Part shown: one piece after another, positions 12,507 through 23,432 of the stretch | Numbering within the stretch: position 1 is the first letter of the stretch | How the letters are laid out: the number at the start of each line of letters is the position of its first letter | Made by a program: the position numbers and the translations under genes | From: Gammaproteobacteria bacterium | GTDB lineage: Bacteria > Pseudomonadota > Gammaproteobacteria > Steroidobacterales > Steroidobacteraceae | Assembly (NCBI GenBank): GCA_025357915.1 | Contig: JANYLH010000008.1 | Coordinates: forward strand, 1-64,000 | Reading direction: 5' to 3' | Length of the DNA stretch: 64,000 bases | Notes under the pieces: generated by a model | What the model was told of the DNA's origin: nothing | Database searches by the model: none | Seen by the model: only the letters and a program-made list of their open reading frames with translations

Positions 12507-12989
12507 ATGGTCGCGGCGAGTGACGCGATCGGCTTGCCGCAGATGCAGCTGCGGCCCATGCGCGAGAGCGACGTCGCGGCGGTGGTCGAAATCGAGCAGC
12601 AGGTCTATCCGTTTCCCTGGACCGCGGGCATCTTCAGTGATTGCCTGAGAGTGGGCTACCACTGTGCAGTGCTGGAACTCGATGTCATCACTGTTGGCTA
12701 CGGCATCATCGCCGGCGGCGCCGGCGAGGCGCACCTGCTGAACGTGTGCGTGCGCGAGGAGTTTCGCAACCGCGGTTTTGGCCGCGCGCTGGTGAAACAC
12801 CTGCTGGGCCTGGCCGCGGCCGGCGGCGCCGCCGTCGTGTTCCTCGAAGTGCGCCCGGCCAATACCGGCGCCATCCGTCTCTATGAAGCCATGGGTTTTC
12901 ACCAGATCGGGGTGCGCCGCGGCTATTACCAGGCGGCGGCAGGGCGCGAAGACGCGCTGGTCATGCGCCGCGCCGTCGACGCGGTCTAG
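12507..12989 (+). CDS. rimI: Ribosomal protein S18-alanine N-acetyltransferase
   Basis: A 160-residue GNAT acetyltransferase. RMRESD-like opening (LRPMRESDVAAVVEIE), FPWTAGIF, the acetyl-CoA loop REEFRNRGFGRALV, and FLEVRPANTGAIRLYEAMGF are all typical of RimI, which acetylates the N-terminus of S18. An in-frame ATG at 12543 (MQLRPMRE) would give a shorter product closer to the E. coli length. It sits between the glycosylase and prfC with spacers of under ten bases. Confidence 0.88.
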   Translation: MVAASDAIGLPQMQLRPMRESDVAAVVEIEQQVYPFPWTAGIFSDCLRVGYHCAVLELDVITVGYGIIAGGAGEAHLLNVCVREEFRNRGFGRALVKHLLGLAAAGGAAVVFLEVRPANTGAIRLYEAMGFHQIGVRRGYYQAAAGREDALVMRRAVDAV

Positions 12990-12998
12990 GCCCCGTAC

Positions 12999-14597
12999 AT
13001 GAGCTCCCTGGAACAGGAAATCCTGCGGCGGCGCACTTTTGCAATCATCTCGCACCCGGACGCCGGCAAGACCACGCTGACCGAGAAGCTGCTGCTGTTC
13101 GGCGGTGCGATCCAGATGGCCGGCACCGTCAAGGGACGCAAGGCCGCGCGCCACGCCACCTCCGACTGGATGCGCCTCGAGCAGCAGCGCGGCATCTCGA
13201 TCACCAGCTCGGTGATGCAGTTTCCCTATCGCGGCTGCATCGTCAACCTGCTCGACACGCCGGGCCACGAGGATTTTTCCGAGGACACGTATCGCACGCT
13301 GACGGCGGTCGATTCCGCGCTCATGGTCATCGATTGCGCCAAGGGCGTGGAACAACGCACCATCAGGCTGATGGACGTATGCCGGCTGCGCGACACGCCG
13401 ATCATGACCTTCGTCAACAAGCTCGACCGCGACGGGCGCGCGCCCATCGACCTGCTCGACGAGATTGAGTCAGTGCTGAAGATTCACCCGACACCCGTGA
13501 CCTGGCCAATCGGCATGGGGCGCGAGCTCATCGGCATCTACCACCTGCTCGAGGATCGCGTCTACGTCTACGAGGCGGGCGAACGCGGCCGCCGGGGCGA
13601 CAACCGCATCATCGACGGGCTGGAATCGGACGGGGCGCGGGAGCTCCTCGGCGCCGGCTACGACGCCTACCGCTCGGAAGTGGAACTGGTCCGCGGCGCA
13701 ACCGCGGCCTTCGATCACGCGGCCTACCGCGCCGGCACCCAGACGCCGGTGTTTTTCGGCTCCGCGATCAGCAATTTCGGCGTCGAGGAACTGCTGCGCG
13801 CCTTCGTCGAGCACGCGCCGCCGCCGCTGGCGCGCGCCACCCGCGAGCGCAGCGTCGAGCCGCTGGAGCCCGCGCTCACCGGGTTCGTGTTCAAGATCCA
13901 GGCCAACATGGATCCGGGCCATCGCGACCGCATCGCCTTCATGCGCCTGTGCTCGGGTTCCTACCAGCGCGGCATGCGCATCTATCACACGCGCCTCGCC
14001 AAGGAAGTGCGCGTGGCCGACGCGCTCACCTTCATGGCGGCCGATCGCGCCCAGGCCGAGGAGGCCTATGCGGGCGACATCATCGGCTTGCACAATCACG
14101 GCACCATCAACATCGGCGATTCCTTCAGCGCCGGCGAGGCGCTGGCCTTCACCGGCATCCCGGACTTCGCGCCGGAAATGTTCCGGCGCGCGGTGCTGAA
14201 GGATCCGCTGCGCATGAAGGCGCTGGCCAAGGGGCTGGCGCAGTTGTGCGAGGAGGGCGCCACGCAGCTGTTCAAGCCGCTGCGCAACGCCGAGCTGATA
14301 CTCGGCGCGGTCGGCCAGTTGCAGTTCGAGGTGGTGGCCTTCAGACTCGGTGACGAGTACGCTGTGCAGTGCGTATTCGAGAACATCAACGTTTATACGG
14401 CGCGCTGGGTCAGCGCCGCGGATGAACGCAAGCTCGAGGAGTTCCAGGTGAAGGCCTACGATCATCTGGCGCGCGACCACAGCGGCGCGCTCGTGTACCT
14501 GGCGCCCTCGCGCGTCAATCTGCAGCTCACGCTCGAGCGCTGGCCGGAAATCCGCTTCAGCGAGACGCGCGAGCACCTGTCGCATGCAGACGCATGA
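12999..14597 (+). CDS. prfC: Peptide chain release factor 3
   Basis: A 532-residue translational GTPase that recycles RF1/RF2 from the ribosome. The G domain shows G1 [16 protein letters not shown]2 [13 protein letters not shown]3 [14 protein letters not shown] and G4 FVNKLDRD; later segments ([15 protein letters not shown]) are typical of RF3. Length matches E. coli RF3. The ATG at 12999 follows the rimI stop by nine bases, and the 3' end overlaps the next gene by 14 bases. Confidence 0.97.
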   Translation: MSSLEQEILRRRTFAIISHPDAGKTTLTEKLLLFGGAIQMAGTVKGRKAARHATSDWMRLEQQRGISITSSVMQFPYRGCIVNLLDTPGHEDFSEDTYRTLTAVDSALMVIDCAKGVEQRTIRLMDVCRLRDTPIMTFVNKLDRDGRAPIDLLDEIESVLKIHPTPVTWPIGMGRELIGIYHLLEDRVYVYEAGERGRRGDNRIIDGLESDGARELLGAGYDAYRSEVELVRGATAAFDHAAYRAGTQTPVFFGSAISNFGVEELLRAFVEHAPPPLARATRERSVEPLEPALTGFVFKIQANMDPGHRDRIAFMRLCSGSYQRGMRIYHTRLAKEVRVADALTFMAADRAQAEEAYAGDIIGLHNHGTINIGDSFSAGEALAFTGIPDFAPEMFRRAVLKDPLRMKALAKGLAQLCEEGATQLFKPLRNAELILGAVGQLQFEVVAFRLGDEYAVQCVFENINVYTARWVSAADERKLEEFQVKAYDHLARDHSGALVYLAPSRVNLQLTLERWPEIRFSETREHLSHADA

Positions 14598-15888
14598 GTC
14601 GTCGCTGAAGCCTCACCCGTCGGCGGCGCGGTCTGCGGTGGATGCCACGCGCCGGCGCGCGCAGCGGGCCTGGGCGCTCACCGCCTGGGCCAATCACGGT
14701 TTTGTGACCACGGTGCTGGTGGGTTTCTTCCCCGTGTTCCTCAACAAGTACTGGGCGCCCGGCCTGCCGGGCACGCGCTCGACCCTGTATCTGGGAATCG
14801 CCAACTCCGCCGCCAGCCTGGTGGTCATGCTGCTGGCGCCCTGGCTTGGCGCGCTCGCGGATCGGCGCGGGGAGCGCAAACTCTGGCTTGGCCTGTTCAC
14901 TCTGCTTGGGGTGATCGGCACGGCGCTCCTGGCCACGATCGGTCCGGGCGGTTGGGCGCTGGCGCTGCCGGTGTTCGCCATCGCCTCGATCGGCCTGTAT
15001 GGCGGCTCGTCCTTTCAGGACGCGCTGCTGGTGCAGGTGGCGGCGCCGCATGAGGCCAACCGCGTGTCGGCCTACGGTTTCGCGGCGGGCTACCTCGGTG
15101 GCGGGCTGTTGCTGCTGATCAACGTGCTGCTGGTGTTGCAGCCAAAATGGTTCGGCATTGCCGACGCCGTTACCGCAACGCGCATCGCGTTCGTTGATGT
15201 CGCGCTCTGGTGGGCGCTGTTCACCTTGCCCCTGTTCCGGTACGTGCCGGAAGCGGCGCCGACTGCGGAGCCGGCGGGCTGGACCGAATTGCTTGCCACC
15301 ATGCGCAAGGTGCTGGCCGATGCGCTCGTACGGCGGTTCCTCGTGGCCTACTGGTTGTACATCGATGCCATCGGTACCCTGCAGCAGATGGCGGTGGATT
15401 TCGGCGCCAAGCTCGGCCTGCCCACCGCGGCACTGATCAAGGCACTGTTGATGGTGCAGTTCATCGCTTTCCCGGCTGCGGTGCTGTTTGGCCGGCTCGG
15501 TGATCGCATCGGCGCGCGGCCGGCGATCCTGATCGGACTGTCGGTGTTCATGTTCGTGACGGGCTGGGCGTTGTTCCTGCACTCGACCTGGCAGTTCTAT
15601 GTGCTGGCTGCGTTGGTCGGCTGCGCCCAGGGCGGGGTGCAGTCGCTGTCGCGTTCACTGTATTCGCGGCTGATCCCGCGCGAGCGGGCCGGTGAATATT
15701 TCGGGTTCTACAACATGCTCGGTAAGTTCGCCGCGTTCATCGGGCCGCTCCTTGTGGGAGTCACGGCTGCGGTCAGCGGCAGTCCGCGTATTGGCGTGTC
15801 ATCGCTCCTGATTCTGTTCGTTGCCGGGGCGGTACTCCTCTGGTACGTGCGCGTCCCGGATATGCTCTCGGGCGATCGTAACTCATGA
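14584..15888 (+). CDS. MFS transporter, Atg22/UMF1-like
   Basis: A 434-residue inner-membrane protein with about twelve hydrophobic segments. The N-terminal [22 protein letters not shown] and the loop [18 protein letters not shown] place it in the UMF1 (Atg22-like) branch of the major facilitator superfamily. The central loop ([17 protein letters not shown]) and the second-half [16 protein letters not shown] repeat are as expected. Substrates of bacterial members are unknown; amino acid efflux is only suggested by the fungal vacuolar relatives. The overlap with prfC implies cotranscription. Confidence 0.85.
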   Translation: MQTHESSLKPHPSAARSAVDATRRRAQRAWALTAWANHGFVTTVLVGFFPVFLNKYWAPGLPGTRSTLYLGIANSAASLVVMLLAPWLGALADRRGERKLWLGLFTLLGVIGTALLATIGPGGWALALPVFAIASIGLYGGSSFQDALLVQVAAPHEANRVSAYGFAAGYLGGGLLLLINVLLVLQPKWFGIADAVTATRIAFVDVALWWALFTLPLFRYVPEAAPTAEPAGWTELLATMRKVLADALVRRFLVAYWLYIDAIGTLQQMAVDFGAKLGLPTAALIKALLMVQFIAFPAAVLFGRLGDRIGARPAILIGLSVFMFVTGWALFLHSTWQFYVLAALVGCAQGGVQSLSRSLYSRLIPRERAGEYFGFYNMLGKFAAFIGPLLVGVTAAVSGSPRIGVSSLLILFVAGAVLLWYVRVPDMLSGDRNS

Positions 15889-15901
15889 GCCGAGCACGGT
15901 G

Positions 15902-16309
15902 ATGACGGGACTGCTGAGCGGCCGGTGCCTGTGCGGTGCGATCCGCTACCAGTGCGGGCCCCTGCTGTATCCGCCCACGCTGTGCCACTGCGCGTCCTGC
16001 CGGCGCGCATCCGGTGCCCACGCCGTCGGCTGGGTGACGGTGGCCAGCGGCAAGCTCGTTTTTGCAGCCGGCTCGCCGCGGGAATTCGCGTCGACGCCGG
16101 GAGTGCAGCGCGGTTTCTGCAATCGCTGCGGCACGCCGTTGACCTACCGGAGCGCGCAGCGGCCCGGCGAAGTGGACGTCACGATCGGCAGCCTCGATGA
16201 GCCCGGGCTGGCCGTGCCGGTCGATCACATCTGGATGCAGGATGCGTCGGCGTGGGACCGGCCCCAGGACGGGCTGCCGCAGTACCCAGCCGCGCGCGGC
16301 GTGCCCTGA
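15902..16309 (+). CDS. GFA family (CENP-V/GFA domain) zinc protein
   Basis: A 135-residue protein of the glutathione-dependent formaldehyde-activating domain family. It has the zinc-ligand pattern CLCGAIRYQC, CHCASCRRASG and CNRCGTPLTY. Many proteins of this family have no shown formaldehyde activity, so the substrate is not assigned. The ATG at 15902 places the CxC motif near the N-terminus as usual. It is the last gene of the pssA-led run and converges on the transglutaminase gene. Confidence 0.85.
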   Translation: MTGLLSGRCLCGAIRYQCGPLLYPPTLCHCASCRRASGAHAVGWVTVASGKLVFAAGSPREFASTPGVQRGFCNRCGTPLTYRSAQRPGEVDVTIGSLDEPGLAVPVDHIWMQDASAWDRPQDGLPQYPAARGVP

Positions 16310-16327
16310 ACCGCGCGCATCAACGCA

Positions 16328-18274
16328 TCAACGATAGGCGCGCGCCGCGCGCAGGAACCCACGCAGTTCTTCCGCCGGCAGCGGCGGCCCGTAGCGCAGC
16401 TGCGCGTAACGGCGCGCCAGCGGCCGGAGCGTCGCTGCCGCAACCGGCTGCGTAAGTGCCAGCCGATCGCAGTAGGCGAGTACGCCTTCATGCGGCGCGC
16501 GCGCATGTCCGGCGCGCGCCAGTCGCCGGTCGATGCGCCGCCAGGCGCGCGTGATGGCGTCCGGGCGCGCGGCGCGCGCCAGGCGGTGCAGCGTCCAGGC
16601 GATCCACAGCAGCCAGGCGCACATGCCGGCGCCGAGCGCGATCGCCAGTGTCTGCCAGCCGCGATCGCCGAATCCCAGTCGTTCTGCCAGGTTGAGTTGC
16701 TTGGTGAAATTGAAGCCGACGATGTCATCCTGCCACCAGGCATTGAGCGCAGCCCAGGCCTGCAGTGTCGTGGTCAGCCAGCGCTGCTCGCCCAGCAGCC
16801 GTGAGGCCCTGCTGCCGAAGCCATCGCCAAATTGCAGCAGCTCGCGGCTCAGGCGTTCCGGCGCGACCACCGCCGTCGGGTCGGCGCGCAGCCAGCCGCG
16901 CCCGGGCAGCCAGACCTCCGCCCAGGCGTGGGCGTGGGACTGCCGCACCAGCAGGAAGCGGCCGATCGGGTTCCATTCGCCGCCCTGGTAGCCGGTGACG
17001 ACCCGCGCGGGCACGCCGCCCGCGCGCATCAGGTCGACGAAGGCCGAGGCATAGTGACCGCAGAATCCCTCGCGGGTACGGAACAGCAGGTCATCGACGG
17101 AATCGCGCCCGAGCCGCTGTGGCACCAGCGTATAGACGAAGCCGCCGCGGCGCAGCCAGTCGAACACGCTGTTGACGAATGCGGCGTCGTCCGGCGCGCG
17201 CGCGCGCAACTGGTGCGCGAGCTCGGTGGCACGCGGATTGCGATCCGGCGGCAACGCCAGATCGACCTGCCGCGCGTCTGCCGCCAGCTCGCCGCGGCTC
17301 ACCGCCTGCGGGTAGCCAGTGAGCTCGTAGGATTGTGCCTGCAGGATCGGCCGCTGCGAGAGCAGCTGGAAGTCGGCGCTCTGCGTGACCAGGGGTGCGT
17401 CCGGCGGCCGGGACAGCTCCAGCGCCACCACCGTGCGGTGCGTATTGGGTTCGAGCGTCTCGCTGTAGTGGTAGGCCGGACCCCGGTATTCCAGCGCGGC
17501 GGTGCGCCCGACCGGGTCGCGATGGCGGCGCCAGGTGAAGCCGTCGAAGTCGCGCAGCACCGGGCCGCGCCAGTAGCGCTGCACCGGCGGCGGCGGCGCC
17601 CCGTCGAACCGTGCGCGCAGCGCCGGCTCGTCTGATTCGGACAGGCGCGCGATCCGGCCCGGGCTCATCTCCTCGCTGAGGCCGGTTATGGCTTCCTCAT
17701 CGCCGGCAATCGCCCAGAAGGCGCCGGGCAGGCGCGGGAAGAACAGGAAACACATGATCGCCAGCGGCACCGCACGCAGCAGCTGGGCTGCGGATTCGCG
17801 CAGCAGCGTCCGCGCGGGGAGCGGCGCGCCGCCGGCGAGGCTGCGGAGTGCGGCCGCGCACAGCCACAGGCACAGGCCGTAGAGCGGCAGCCGCCACAGC
17901 TCCTGCCGGTCGAGGCAGGCCGCGAGCAGCAGAAACAGCGTTGCCCCGCAGATGACGTGCCAATCACGCGTCGTGCGCGCCTCGAAGAGCTTGGCGGCAG
18001 TCATCGCCACCAGCAGCGTGGCGCCGGCCGCCAGGCCGTTGAGGGTGCGGAAACTCAGCAGCACACCCGTCGTCACGATCACCGCGAAGCTGATACGTGC
18101 GAGCCTGCCGGGCTGTGGGAACCCCCGCAGCACGGCGCGCAGGTGCCAGGCCGTGGCCAGCGCCAGCATCGGCAGGCACCACCAGGCGAGATGGTGCGCG
18201 TTGATTGCCGCGGCCATGAACAGGGCCGCGATCGGCAACAGCGCCCCGCTGCGTTCGGGCCCGGGCAGTTTCAT
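16328..18274 (-). CDS. TgpA-like membrane transglutaminase (DUF3488 + transglutaminase core)
   Basis: A 648-residue inner-membrane protein. The first ~190 residues contain several transmembrane helices (DUF3488 region); a periplasmic transglutaminase-like domain follows with catalytic Cys in TREGFCGHYASAFVDLMR, His in HAHAWAEVWLPGRGWLRADP and the following Asp. A further membrane helix (ALGAGMCAWLLWIAWTL) and a DUF4129-like tail end the protein. It resembles Pseudomonas TgpA. The start overlaps the DUF58 stop by four bases, forming the usual MoxR-DUF58-TgpA module. Confidence 0.9.
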   Translation of the reverse strand: MKLPGPERSGALLPIAALFMAAAINAHHLAWWCLPMLALATAWHLRAVLRGFPQPGRLARISFAVIVTTGVLLSFRTLNGLAAGATLLVAMTAAKLFEARTTRDWHVICGATLFLLLAACLDRQELWRLPLYGLCLWLCAAALRSLAGGAPLPARTLLRESAAQLLRAVPLAIMCFLFFPRLPGAFWAIAGDEEAITGLSEEMSPGRIARLSESDEPALRARFDGAPPPPVQRYWRGPVLRDFDGFTWRRHRDPVGRTAALEYRGPAYHYSETLEPNTHRTVVALELSRPPDAPLVTQSADFQLLSQRPILQAQSYELTGYPQAVSRGELAADARQVDLALPPDRNPRATELAHQLRARAPDDAAFVNSVFDWLRRGGFVYTLVPQRLGRDSVDDLLFRTREGFCGHYASAFVDLMRAGGVPARVVTGYQGGEWNPIGRFLLVRQSHAHAWAEVWLPGRGWLRADPTAVVAPERLSRELLQFGDGFGSRASRLLGEQRWLTTTLQAWAALNAWWQDDIVGFNFTKQLNLAERLGFGDRGWQTLAIALGAGMCAWLLWIAWTLHRLARAARPDAITRAWRRIDRRLARAGHARAPHEGVLAYCDRLALTQPVAAATLRPLARRYAQLRYGPPLPAEELRGFLRAARAYR

Positions 18275-19245
18275 GGCGGTGCGGCGCCGTAGAGCGCGAG
18301 CCGGCGCAATAGTGCGGTGCGATGCGCCGTCCCCCGGCCCATTGGCGCCTCGGCTCCCGGCAGCTGCAGGCCGCAGGCCGCGTCGAGCCGCGCGCATTCG
18401 CCGATCCAGGCGGCGAGCTGGCTGAGGCGTGCCTCCAGGTCGAGGGACTCGAGGCCGGCGAAACCGAGCAGGTAATCACTCCCGCCGCTCCCGGCGTACT
18501 GGGCGACCATCAGCGGCGCGCCGCGTGCCCACGCTTTCCAGGCGATGCTGCGCGGGCTGTCGCCGATCTGGTAGGCACGCAACCCCTCCCACTCATCTTC
18601 ACCCGGCAGGTTGGCCACGGACTGCGGGGTCAGGCGCCCCGCGCTGGCCGCTGGCAGCGCCCGCGTCCCCGCGACGCGCGGATAGACGATGGCTTCGAGC
18701 GGCAAGGTCAGCCAGGTCCAGCAGCGGAACAGACCGAACGGCGCCGTGCTCGCCAGTTCCAGCCGGTCCAGTCGCTGGCGACCGCGGTGCGCTGCCTGGA
18801 ACTTCGCGTGCACCGTGATGACACTGTTGCCGTCGAGCTCAAAGCAGGTGGCCGCCGAACCGGGCGAGGCGATCGTGAGCGCGCGGCGTGGCAGGCGCTG
18901 CGGGTTCGAGAAACGCAACTCCAGGAGCCCTTCGGTACCCGCGTGGCAGTCGGCCGCCTGCGCCTGCACCAACTCGAGGCCCTGGAGCGTGCGCTGGCAT
19001 TCGTGCATGCCCACGAGCACGAAGCCGGCGAGCGTGAAGGTGAGGAACAGGGCGAGGCTGTTGCCGTAGTTGAGCCCGGCCACCAGCATGACGAACAGCA
19101 GCAGGGCGAACCCGATCCCGGTGCGGGTCGGCAGGATGTACAGGCGCCGCCCCAGCAGTTGCAGTGGCAGGTGATCGGTTCCCTGGCGCTTGCGGGCCCA
19201 GCGTTCGACGCGCTGGAACAGGTGGCGGCGCGTCGCGGTGAACAC
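18271..19245 (-). CDS. DUF58 domain protein
   Basis: A 324-residue membrane-anchored protein with two N-terminal hydrophobic segments (TGIGFALLLFVMLVAGLNYG and SLALFLTFTLAGFVLVGMH) and a C-terminal DUF58 domain marked by the conserved EWEGLRAYQIGDSPRSIAWKAWARG stretch (split here: EWEGLRAYQIGD, then SIAWKAWAR). DUF58 proteins accompany MoxR ATPases and are thought to be their clients or partners. It is nine bases downstream of the moxR-like gene. Confidence 0.9.
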   Translation of the reverse strand: MFTATRRHLFQRVERWARKRQGTDHLPLQLLGRRLYILPTRTGIGFALLLFVMLVAGLNYGNSLALFLTFTLAGFVLVGMHECQRTLQGLELVQAQAADCHAGTEGLLELRFSNPQRLPRRALTIASPGSAATCFELDGNSVITVHAKFQAAHRGRQRLDRLELASTAPFGLFRCWTWLTLPLEAIVYPRVAGTRALPAASAGRLTPQSVANLPGEDEWEGLRAYQIGDSPRSIAWKAWARGAPLMVAQYAGSGGSDYLLGFAGLESLDLEARLSQLAAWIGECARLDAACGLQLPGAEAPMGRGTAHRTALLRRLALYGAAPP

Positions 19246-19254
19246 CGAAGGTCT

Positions 19255-20166
19255 CTAGACCGGCACCGGCACCGCAGCCAGCAGCTCGGCGGCCAGCCGC
19301 GCGCCCTGGCCCGCGCCGCCGCCGTCGCGCTGCTCGAGCCGATGCGCGGCTACCGAAGGCAGCACGGCCTGCACGTGCTCGGGCAATAGCGCGCGCTCTT
19401 CGGCCAGCAGCGCCCAGCCCTGCGCGGCGCGCACCAGGCCCTGGGCCGCGCGTGGCGACAGCCCCAGCTGGAACAGCGTGCGTGAGCGCGCTACCAGCGC
19501 CTGTACGTAGTCGAGGAGCGGTGCGCCCACGTAGATGGCGCGCACGGCGCGCTGCGCCGCCAGCAGCTCAGCCGGATTGAGCACCGCGCTGGTGGCTTCC
19601 AGCAGCTCGTGGCGTTCGCCGGCCAGCAGCAGCGCGCGTTCGGACTCGCGGTCGGGGTAGCCCAGGCTCACGCGCATCAGGAAACGGTCGAGTTGCGATT
19701 CCGGCAGCCCGAAGGCGCCGAGTTGCTCGTGCGGATTCTGCGTCGCCACCACGAAGAACGGCTCGGGGAGCGGATGCGTCACACCGTCGATGCTGACCTG
19801 CCGTTCTTCCATCGCTTCGAGTAGGGCGCTCTGCGCCTTGGGGCTGGCCCGGTTGATTTCATCGGCCAGCAGCAGCTGCGTGAATACCGGTCCGGGCCGG
19901 AACTGGAACTGCTGCGTGACCCGATCGAAGATCGAGACGCCGACCACATCGGCCGGCAGCAGGTCGCTGGTGAACTGGAGCCGGCGCCATTCGAGGCCGA
20001 GCACGCGGGCGAGCGTATGCGCGAGCGTGGTCTTGCCCACCCCCGGCACGTCTTCGAGCAACAGGTGCCCGCGCGCCAGCAGGCAGGCGAGGCAGAGCCG
20101 GATCTGTGTGGGTTTGCCGAGGATCACCTGCTCGACGGCGGCCACGGCGTCGCGGAGGCGGCTCAT
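19255..20166 (-). CDS. MoxR family AAA+ ATPase
   Basis: A 303-residue AAA+ ATPase of the MoxR family, thought to act as a chaperone for von Willebrand or DUF58 partners. Walker A is [15 protein letters not shown] near residues 36-50, Walker B is [23 protein letters not shown], sensor 1 is [25 protein letters not shown]. The start overlaps the valS stop by four bases. It heads the MoxR-DUF58-TgpA module appended to the valS operon. Confidence 0.94.
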   Translation of the reverse strand: MSRLRDAVAAVEQVILGKPTQIRLCLACLLARGHLLLEDVPGVGKTTLAHTLARVLGLEWRRLQFTSDLLPADVVGVSIFDRVTQQFQFRPGPVFTQLLLADEINRASPKAQSALLEAMEERQVSIDGVTHPLPEPFFVVATQNPHEQLGAFGLPESQLDRFLMRVSLGYPDRESERALLLAGERHELLEATSAVLNPAELLAAQRAVRAIYVGAPLLDYVQALVARSRTLFQLGLSPRAAQGLVRAAQGWALLAEERALLPEHVQAVLPSVAAHRLEQRDGGGAGQGARLAAELLAAVPVPV

Positions 20167-22961
20167 GATCGGAGCGCTCGCACCTGTGCGAGCTGACGGT
20201 CGAGACCGCCGAGCGTGCGCTCGAAATCGGCCAGCCGCGTGCGCTCCTGCAACACGACGGCCTCGGGCGCGCTGCGCACGAAATTATCGTTGCCGAGCTT
20301 GGCCTGGGCCTTGGCAATTTCCTCACGCGTCTTGCGGATGCTCTTTTCCAGGCGCACCAGCTCGGCCACGGGGTCGATGAGCCCCGCCATCGGCACCAGC
20401 AGTGTCAGGTGGCCGACGATGGCGGCTGCGGCCGGCGGTGGCTTCACCTCCGGCGCGAGCGCCTGCGGCGCCTCGATGCCGGCGAGGCGCAGGAGCAGTG
20501 CCTCGTGACGCTGCGCGAGCTCCCGGTCGGCCGCCGTGGCGCCCTGCAGCAACAGCGGCAGCCGGCGCGCCGGGCTGATGTCCATCTCGCCGCGGATCTG
20601 GCGTACGCCCAGCACGAATTTCATCAGCCACTGCAGCTCGGCTTCGGCCGTGGGGTCGGCGGGAAAGTCGGCGGCGCGCGGCCAGGTGGCCAGCACGATG
20701 GTCGGCTGGCCAGCCGCAACCGCCGGCCACGCGCCGGGCACCAGCGGGGCGATGCGCTGCCATATTTCCTCGGTGATGAACGGCATCAGCGGGTGACAGG
20801 CGCGCAGGAGCGATTCGAGCACCGCCAGCAGCGTCTGCCGCGCCCCGCGCTGCTGCGCTTCGCTGGCGCCGGCACCCTGCAACACCGGCTTCGCCAGCTC
20901 CAGGTACCAATCGCAGTACTCGTGCCAGGTGAATTCATACAGCGCTGTGGCCGCGAAATCGAAGCGGTAGCCCGCGAAGGCGGACTCGACCGCGCCGATG
21001 GCGCGCCCGAGGCGCGAGCGGATCCAGCGATCGGCCATCGACAGTTCCACCGGGCCGTCGCTCCCGAGTGCCGCGCTCTGCTCGACACACATCAGTACGA
21101 AGCGCGCCGCGTTCCATAGTTTGTTGCAGAAATTCCGGTAGCCGGCCACACGCTGCAGGTCAAAGCGGAGGTCGCGGCTGTGCGTGGCGAGCGAGGCGAA
21201 GGTAAAACGCAGCGCGTCCGTTCCGTAGGCGGCGATCCCGTCGGGGAAATGCTTGCGCGTTGCCTTGTCGATCGCCGGCGCGAGGCGCGGCTGCATCAGC
21301 CCCGTCGTGCGCTTGGCCACCAGCGCCTCGAGTTCGATGCCATCGACAATGTCGAGCGGATCGATAACGTTGCCCTTGCTCTTGGACATCTTCTGGCCTT
21401 CGCCGTCGCGGATCAGGCCGTGCACGTAGACGTCGCGGAACGGCACGTCGCCCATGAACTTCAGGCCGAACATGATCATGCGCGCGACCCAGAAGAAGAT
21501 GATGTCGAAGCCGGTCACCAGGACACTGGTCGGATAGAAGCGCTTGAGTTCGGCCGTGCTCGCGGGCCAGCCGAGCGTGGAGAAGGGCCACAGCGCCGAG
21601 GAGAACCAGGTGTCGAGCACGTCCTCGTCCTGGCGCAGCTGCACTTCGCGCCCGTGGTGGGCGTGCGCCCTGGCTGCCGCCGCGGCCGCGTCGCGCGCGA
21701 CGAAGCTGTTGCCCGCATCGTCGTACCAGGCCGGGATCCGGTGCCCCCACCACAGCTGGCGGCTGATGCACCAGTCCTCGATGTTGCGCATCCACTGGTA
21801 ATAGGTCTTGTCCCAGTTCTCCGGCACGAAGCGGATGCGGCCGCTCTCGACCGCGGCGATGGCCGGTGCCGCGAGCGGTGCGGTACGCACGTACCACTGG
21901 TCGGTGAGATAGGGTTCGATGGCCGCGCCGCTGCGATCGCCGCGCGGCACCATCAGCCGGTGCGCGTCGATCCGCTCGACGAGGTTCGCCTCCGTCAGCA
22001 ATTCGACCACGCGCCCGCGGGCCTCGAGCCGATCGAGGCCGCGTAGCCCGGCGGGCGCGGCCTCGTTCAGGTGCGCGTCGGGCGTGAAGATGTTGATGAG
22101 CGGCAGCGAATGCCGCTGGCCCATTGCGTAGTCGTTGAAGTCATGGGCAGGCGTGATCTTCACGCAGCCGGTGCCGAAATCCCGATCGACGTAGTCGTCG
22201 GCGATGATCGGGATCTCGCGGCCGGTGAGCGGTAGGCGCACGCTCTTGCCCACCAGGTGGCGGTAGCGTTCGTCCTCCGGGTGCACGGCGACCGCCGTGT
22301 CGCCGAGCATGGTCTCCGGTCGCGTGGTCGCCACCACCAGCACGCCGCTGCCGTCGCTCAGTGGGTAGCGCAGGTGCCACAGCGAGCCTGATTCCTCCTC
22401 GCTGACAACTTCAAGATCGGAGATCGCCGTGCGCAGCACCGGATCCCAGTTGACCAGGCGCTGGCCGCGGTAGATGAGGTCTTGCTCGTGCAGGCGTACG
22501 AACGCCTCGGTGACTGCGCGCGACAGCCCCTCGTCCATGGTGAAGCGGTCGCGCGACCAGTCGACCGAGGCGCCGAGGCGCCGCAGCTGGCGCGCGATGG
22601 TGCCGCCCGATTGCGCCTTCCACTGCCAGACACGCTCGACGAACTGCTCGCGGGTGAGATCGGTGCGCCGCTTGCCCTCGGCGTTCAGCTGCCGCTCGAC
22701 CACCATCTGCGTGGCGATGCCGGCGTGATCGGTGCCCGGCTGCCACAGCGTGCTTTCGCCGCGCATGCGGTGGTAGCGCGTGAGCGCGTCCATGATGGTG
22801 TCCTGGAACGCGTGCCCCATGTGCAGCGTTCCGGTCACGTTGGGCGGCGGGATCACGATGCAGAACGCTGCGTCGCCCGGGCGCGGCGCAAAGGCGCCCT
22901 GCGCTTCCCACCGGGCGTACCAGCGCTGCTCGATTTCGGCGGGGGAGTAGGTCTTGTCCAT
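20163..22961 (-). CDS. valS: Valyl-tRNA synthetase
   Basis: A 932-residue class I aminoacyl-tRNA synthetase. The HIGH motif is in [16 protein letters not shown] near residue 45 and the KMSKS motif in [18 protein letters not shown] near residue 530. The CP1 editing domain ([25 protein letters not shown]), the [17 protein letters not shown] segment and the C-terminal coiled-coil arm ([21 protein letters not shown]) are all present, so the protein is complete. It follows holC by nine bases. Confidence 0.98.
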   Translation of the reverse strand: MDKTYSPAEIEQRWYARWEAQGAFAPRPGDAAFCIVIPPPNVTGTLHMGHAFQDTIMDALTRYHRMRGESTLWQPGTDHAGIATQMVVERQLNAEGKRRTDLTREQFVERVWQWKAQSGGTIARQLRRLGASVDWSRDRFTMDEGLSRAVTEAFVRLHEQDLIYRGQRLVNWDPVLRTAISDLEVVSEEESGSLWHLRYPLSDGSGVLVVATTRPETMLGDTAVAVHPEDERYRHLVGKSVRLPLTGREIPIIADDYVDRDFGTGCVKITPAHDFNDYAMGQRHSLPLINIFTPDAHLNEAAPAGLRGLDRLEARGRVVELLTEANLVERIDAHRLMVPRGDRSGAAIEPYLTDQWYVRTAPLAAPAIAAVESGRIRFVPENWDKTYYQWMRNIEDWCISRQLWWGHRIPAWYDDAGNSFVARDAAAAAARAHAHHGREVQLRQDEDVLDTWFSSALWPFSTLGWPASTAELKRFYPTSVLVTGFDIIFFWVARMIMFGLKFMGDVPFRDVYVHGLIRDGEGQKMSKSKGNVIDPLDIVDGIELEALVAKRTTGLMQPRLAPAIDKATRKHFPDGIAAYGTDALRFTFASLATHSRDLRFDLQRVAGYRNFCNKLWNAARFVLMCVEQSAALGSDGPVELSMADRWIRSRLGRAIGAVESAFAGYRFDFAATALYEFTWHEYCDWYLELAKPVLQGAGASEAQQRGARQTLLAVLESLLRACHPLMPFITEEIWQRIAPLVPGAWPAVAAGQPTIVLATWPRAADFPADPTAEAELQWLMKFVLGVRQIRGEMDISPARRLPLLLQGATAADRELAQRHEALLLRLAGIEAPQALAPEVKPPPAAAAIVGHLTLLVPMAGLIDPVAELVRLEKSIRKTREEIAKAQAKLGNDNFVRSAPEAVVLQERTRLADFERTLGGLDRQLAQVRALRS

Positions 22962-22970
22962 GCCCGGGCT

Positions 22971-23414
22971 CTAGCCGTCCGCCGCGCCGCTCTTGTGCGT
23001 GACGGGCTCCACGCCCAGGGCACGGTATTGCTTGAAGCGCTCGCGGCCCGACTGCCGGCGCGCGGCATCCGCGTCGACAATTTCCACCACGCGCTGCGCG
23101 GCGTCGACCCCCGGGGGCACGCTGGAGGCAAGGTTGACGATGACCTGGGGCGCCGAGGGCGGCGCCCGGCCGGCGCTCAGCAGCACCGGCGTTTCATCCC
23201 AGTCGGACTCGCTCGTCACCGGCTCGTGCGGCACGAAGCTGCGATCGGCGAACGTCCAAAGCAGGTCGTCGAACGCGGCCAGGTCTTCGGCGTTGTCGAA
23301 CCAGACCAGCACGCGCTCTTCGGCTAGGAAGGCCCGCTCGGCCTCCTGGCAGGCGAGCTTCCAGCGCGCGCGGGAGTCACTCCCTTCCAGCACGAAGAAA
23401 TCCGCGCGCTCCAC
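22971..23414 (-). CDS. holC: DNA polymerase III chi subunit
   Basis: A 147-residue protein matching HolC, which links the clamp loader to single-stranded DNA-binding protein. Recognisable stretches are ARWKLACQEAERAFLAEERVLVWF, FDDLLWTFADRSFVPHEPV and the RERFKQYRALG tail. Its position between pepA and valS is the standard gammaproteobacterial order and supports the call. Spacing to pepA is 18 bases. Confidence 0.93.
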   Translation of the reverse strand: MERADFFVLEGSDSRARWKLACQEAERAFLAEERVLVWFDNAEDLAAFDDLLWTFADRSFVPHEPVTSESDWDETPVLLSAGRAPPSAPQVIVNLASSVPPGVDAAQRVVEIVDADAARRQSGRERFKQYRALGVEPVTHKSGAADG

Positions 23415-23432
23415 GTGCGAAACCCGGCTGAA

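Noticed and set aside
10923..13355. 810-codon open frame on the minus strand
   Set aside because: It is antisense to pssA, the glycosylase, rimI and prfC, is rich in Arg/Ala/His with no domain, and is a GC-driven shadow.
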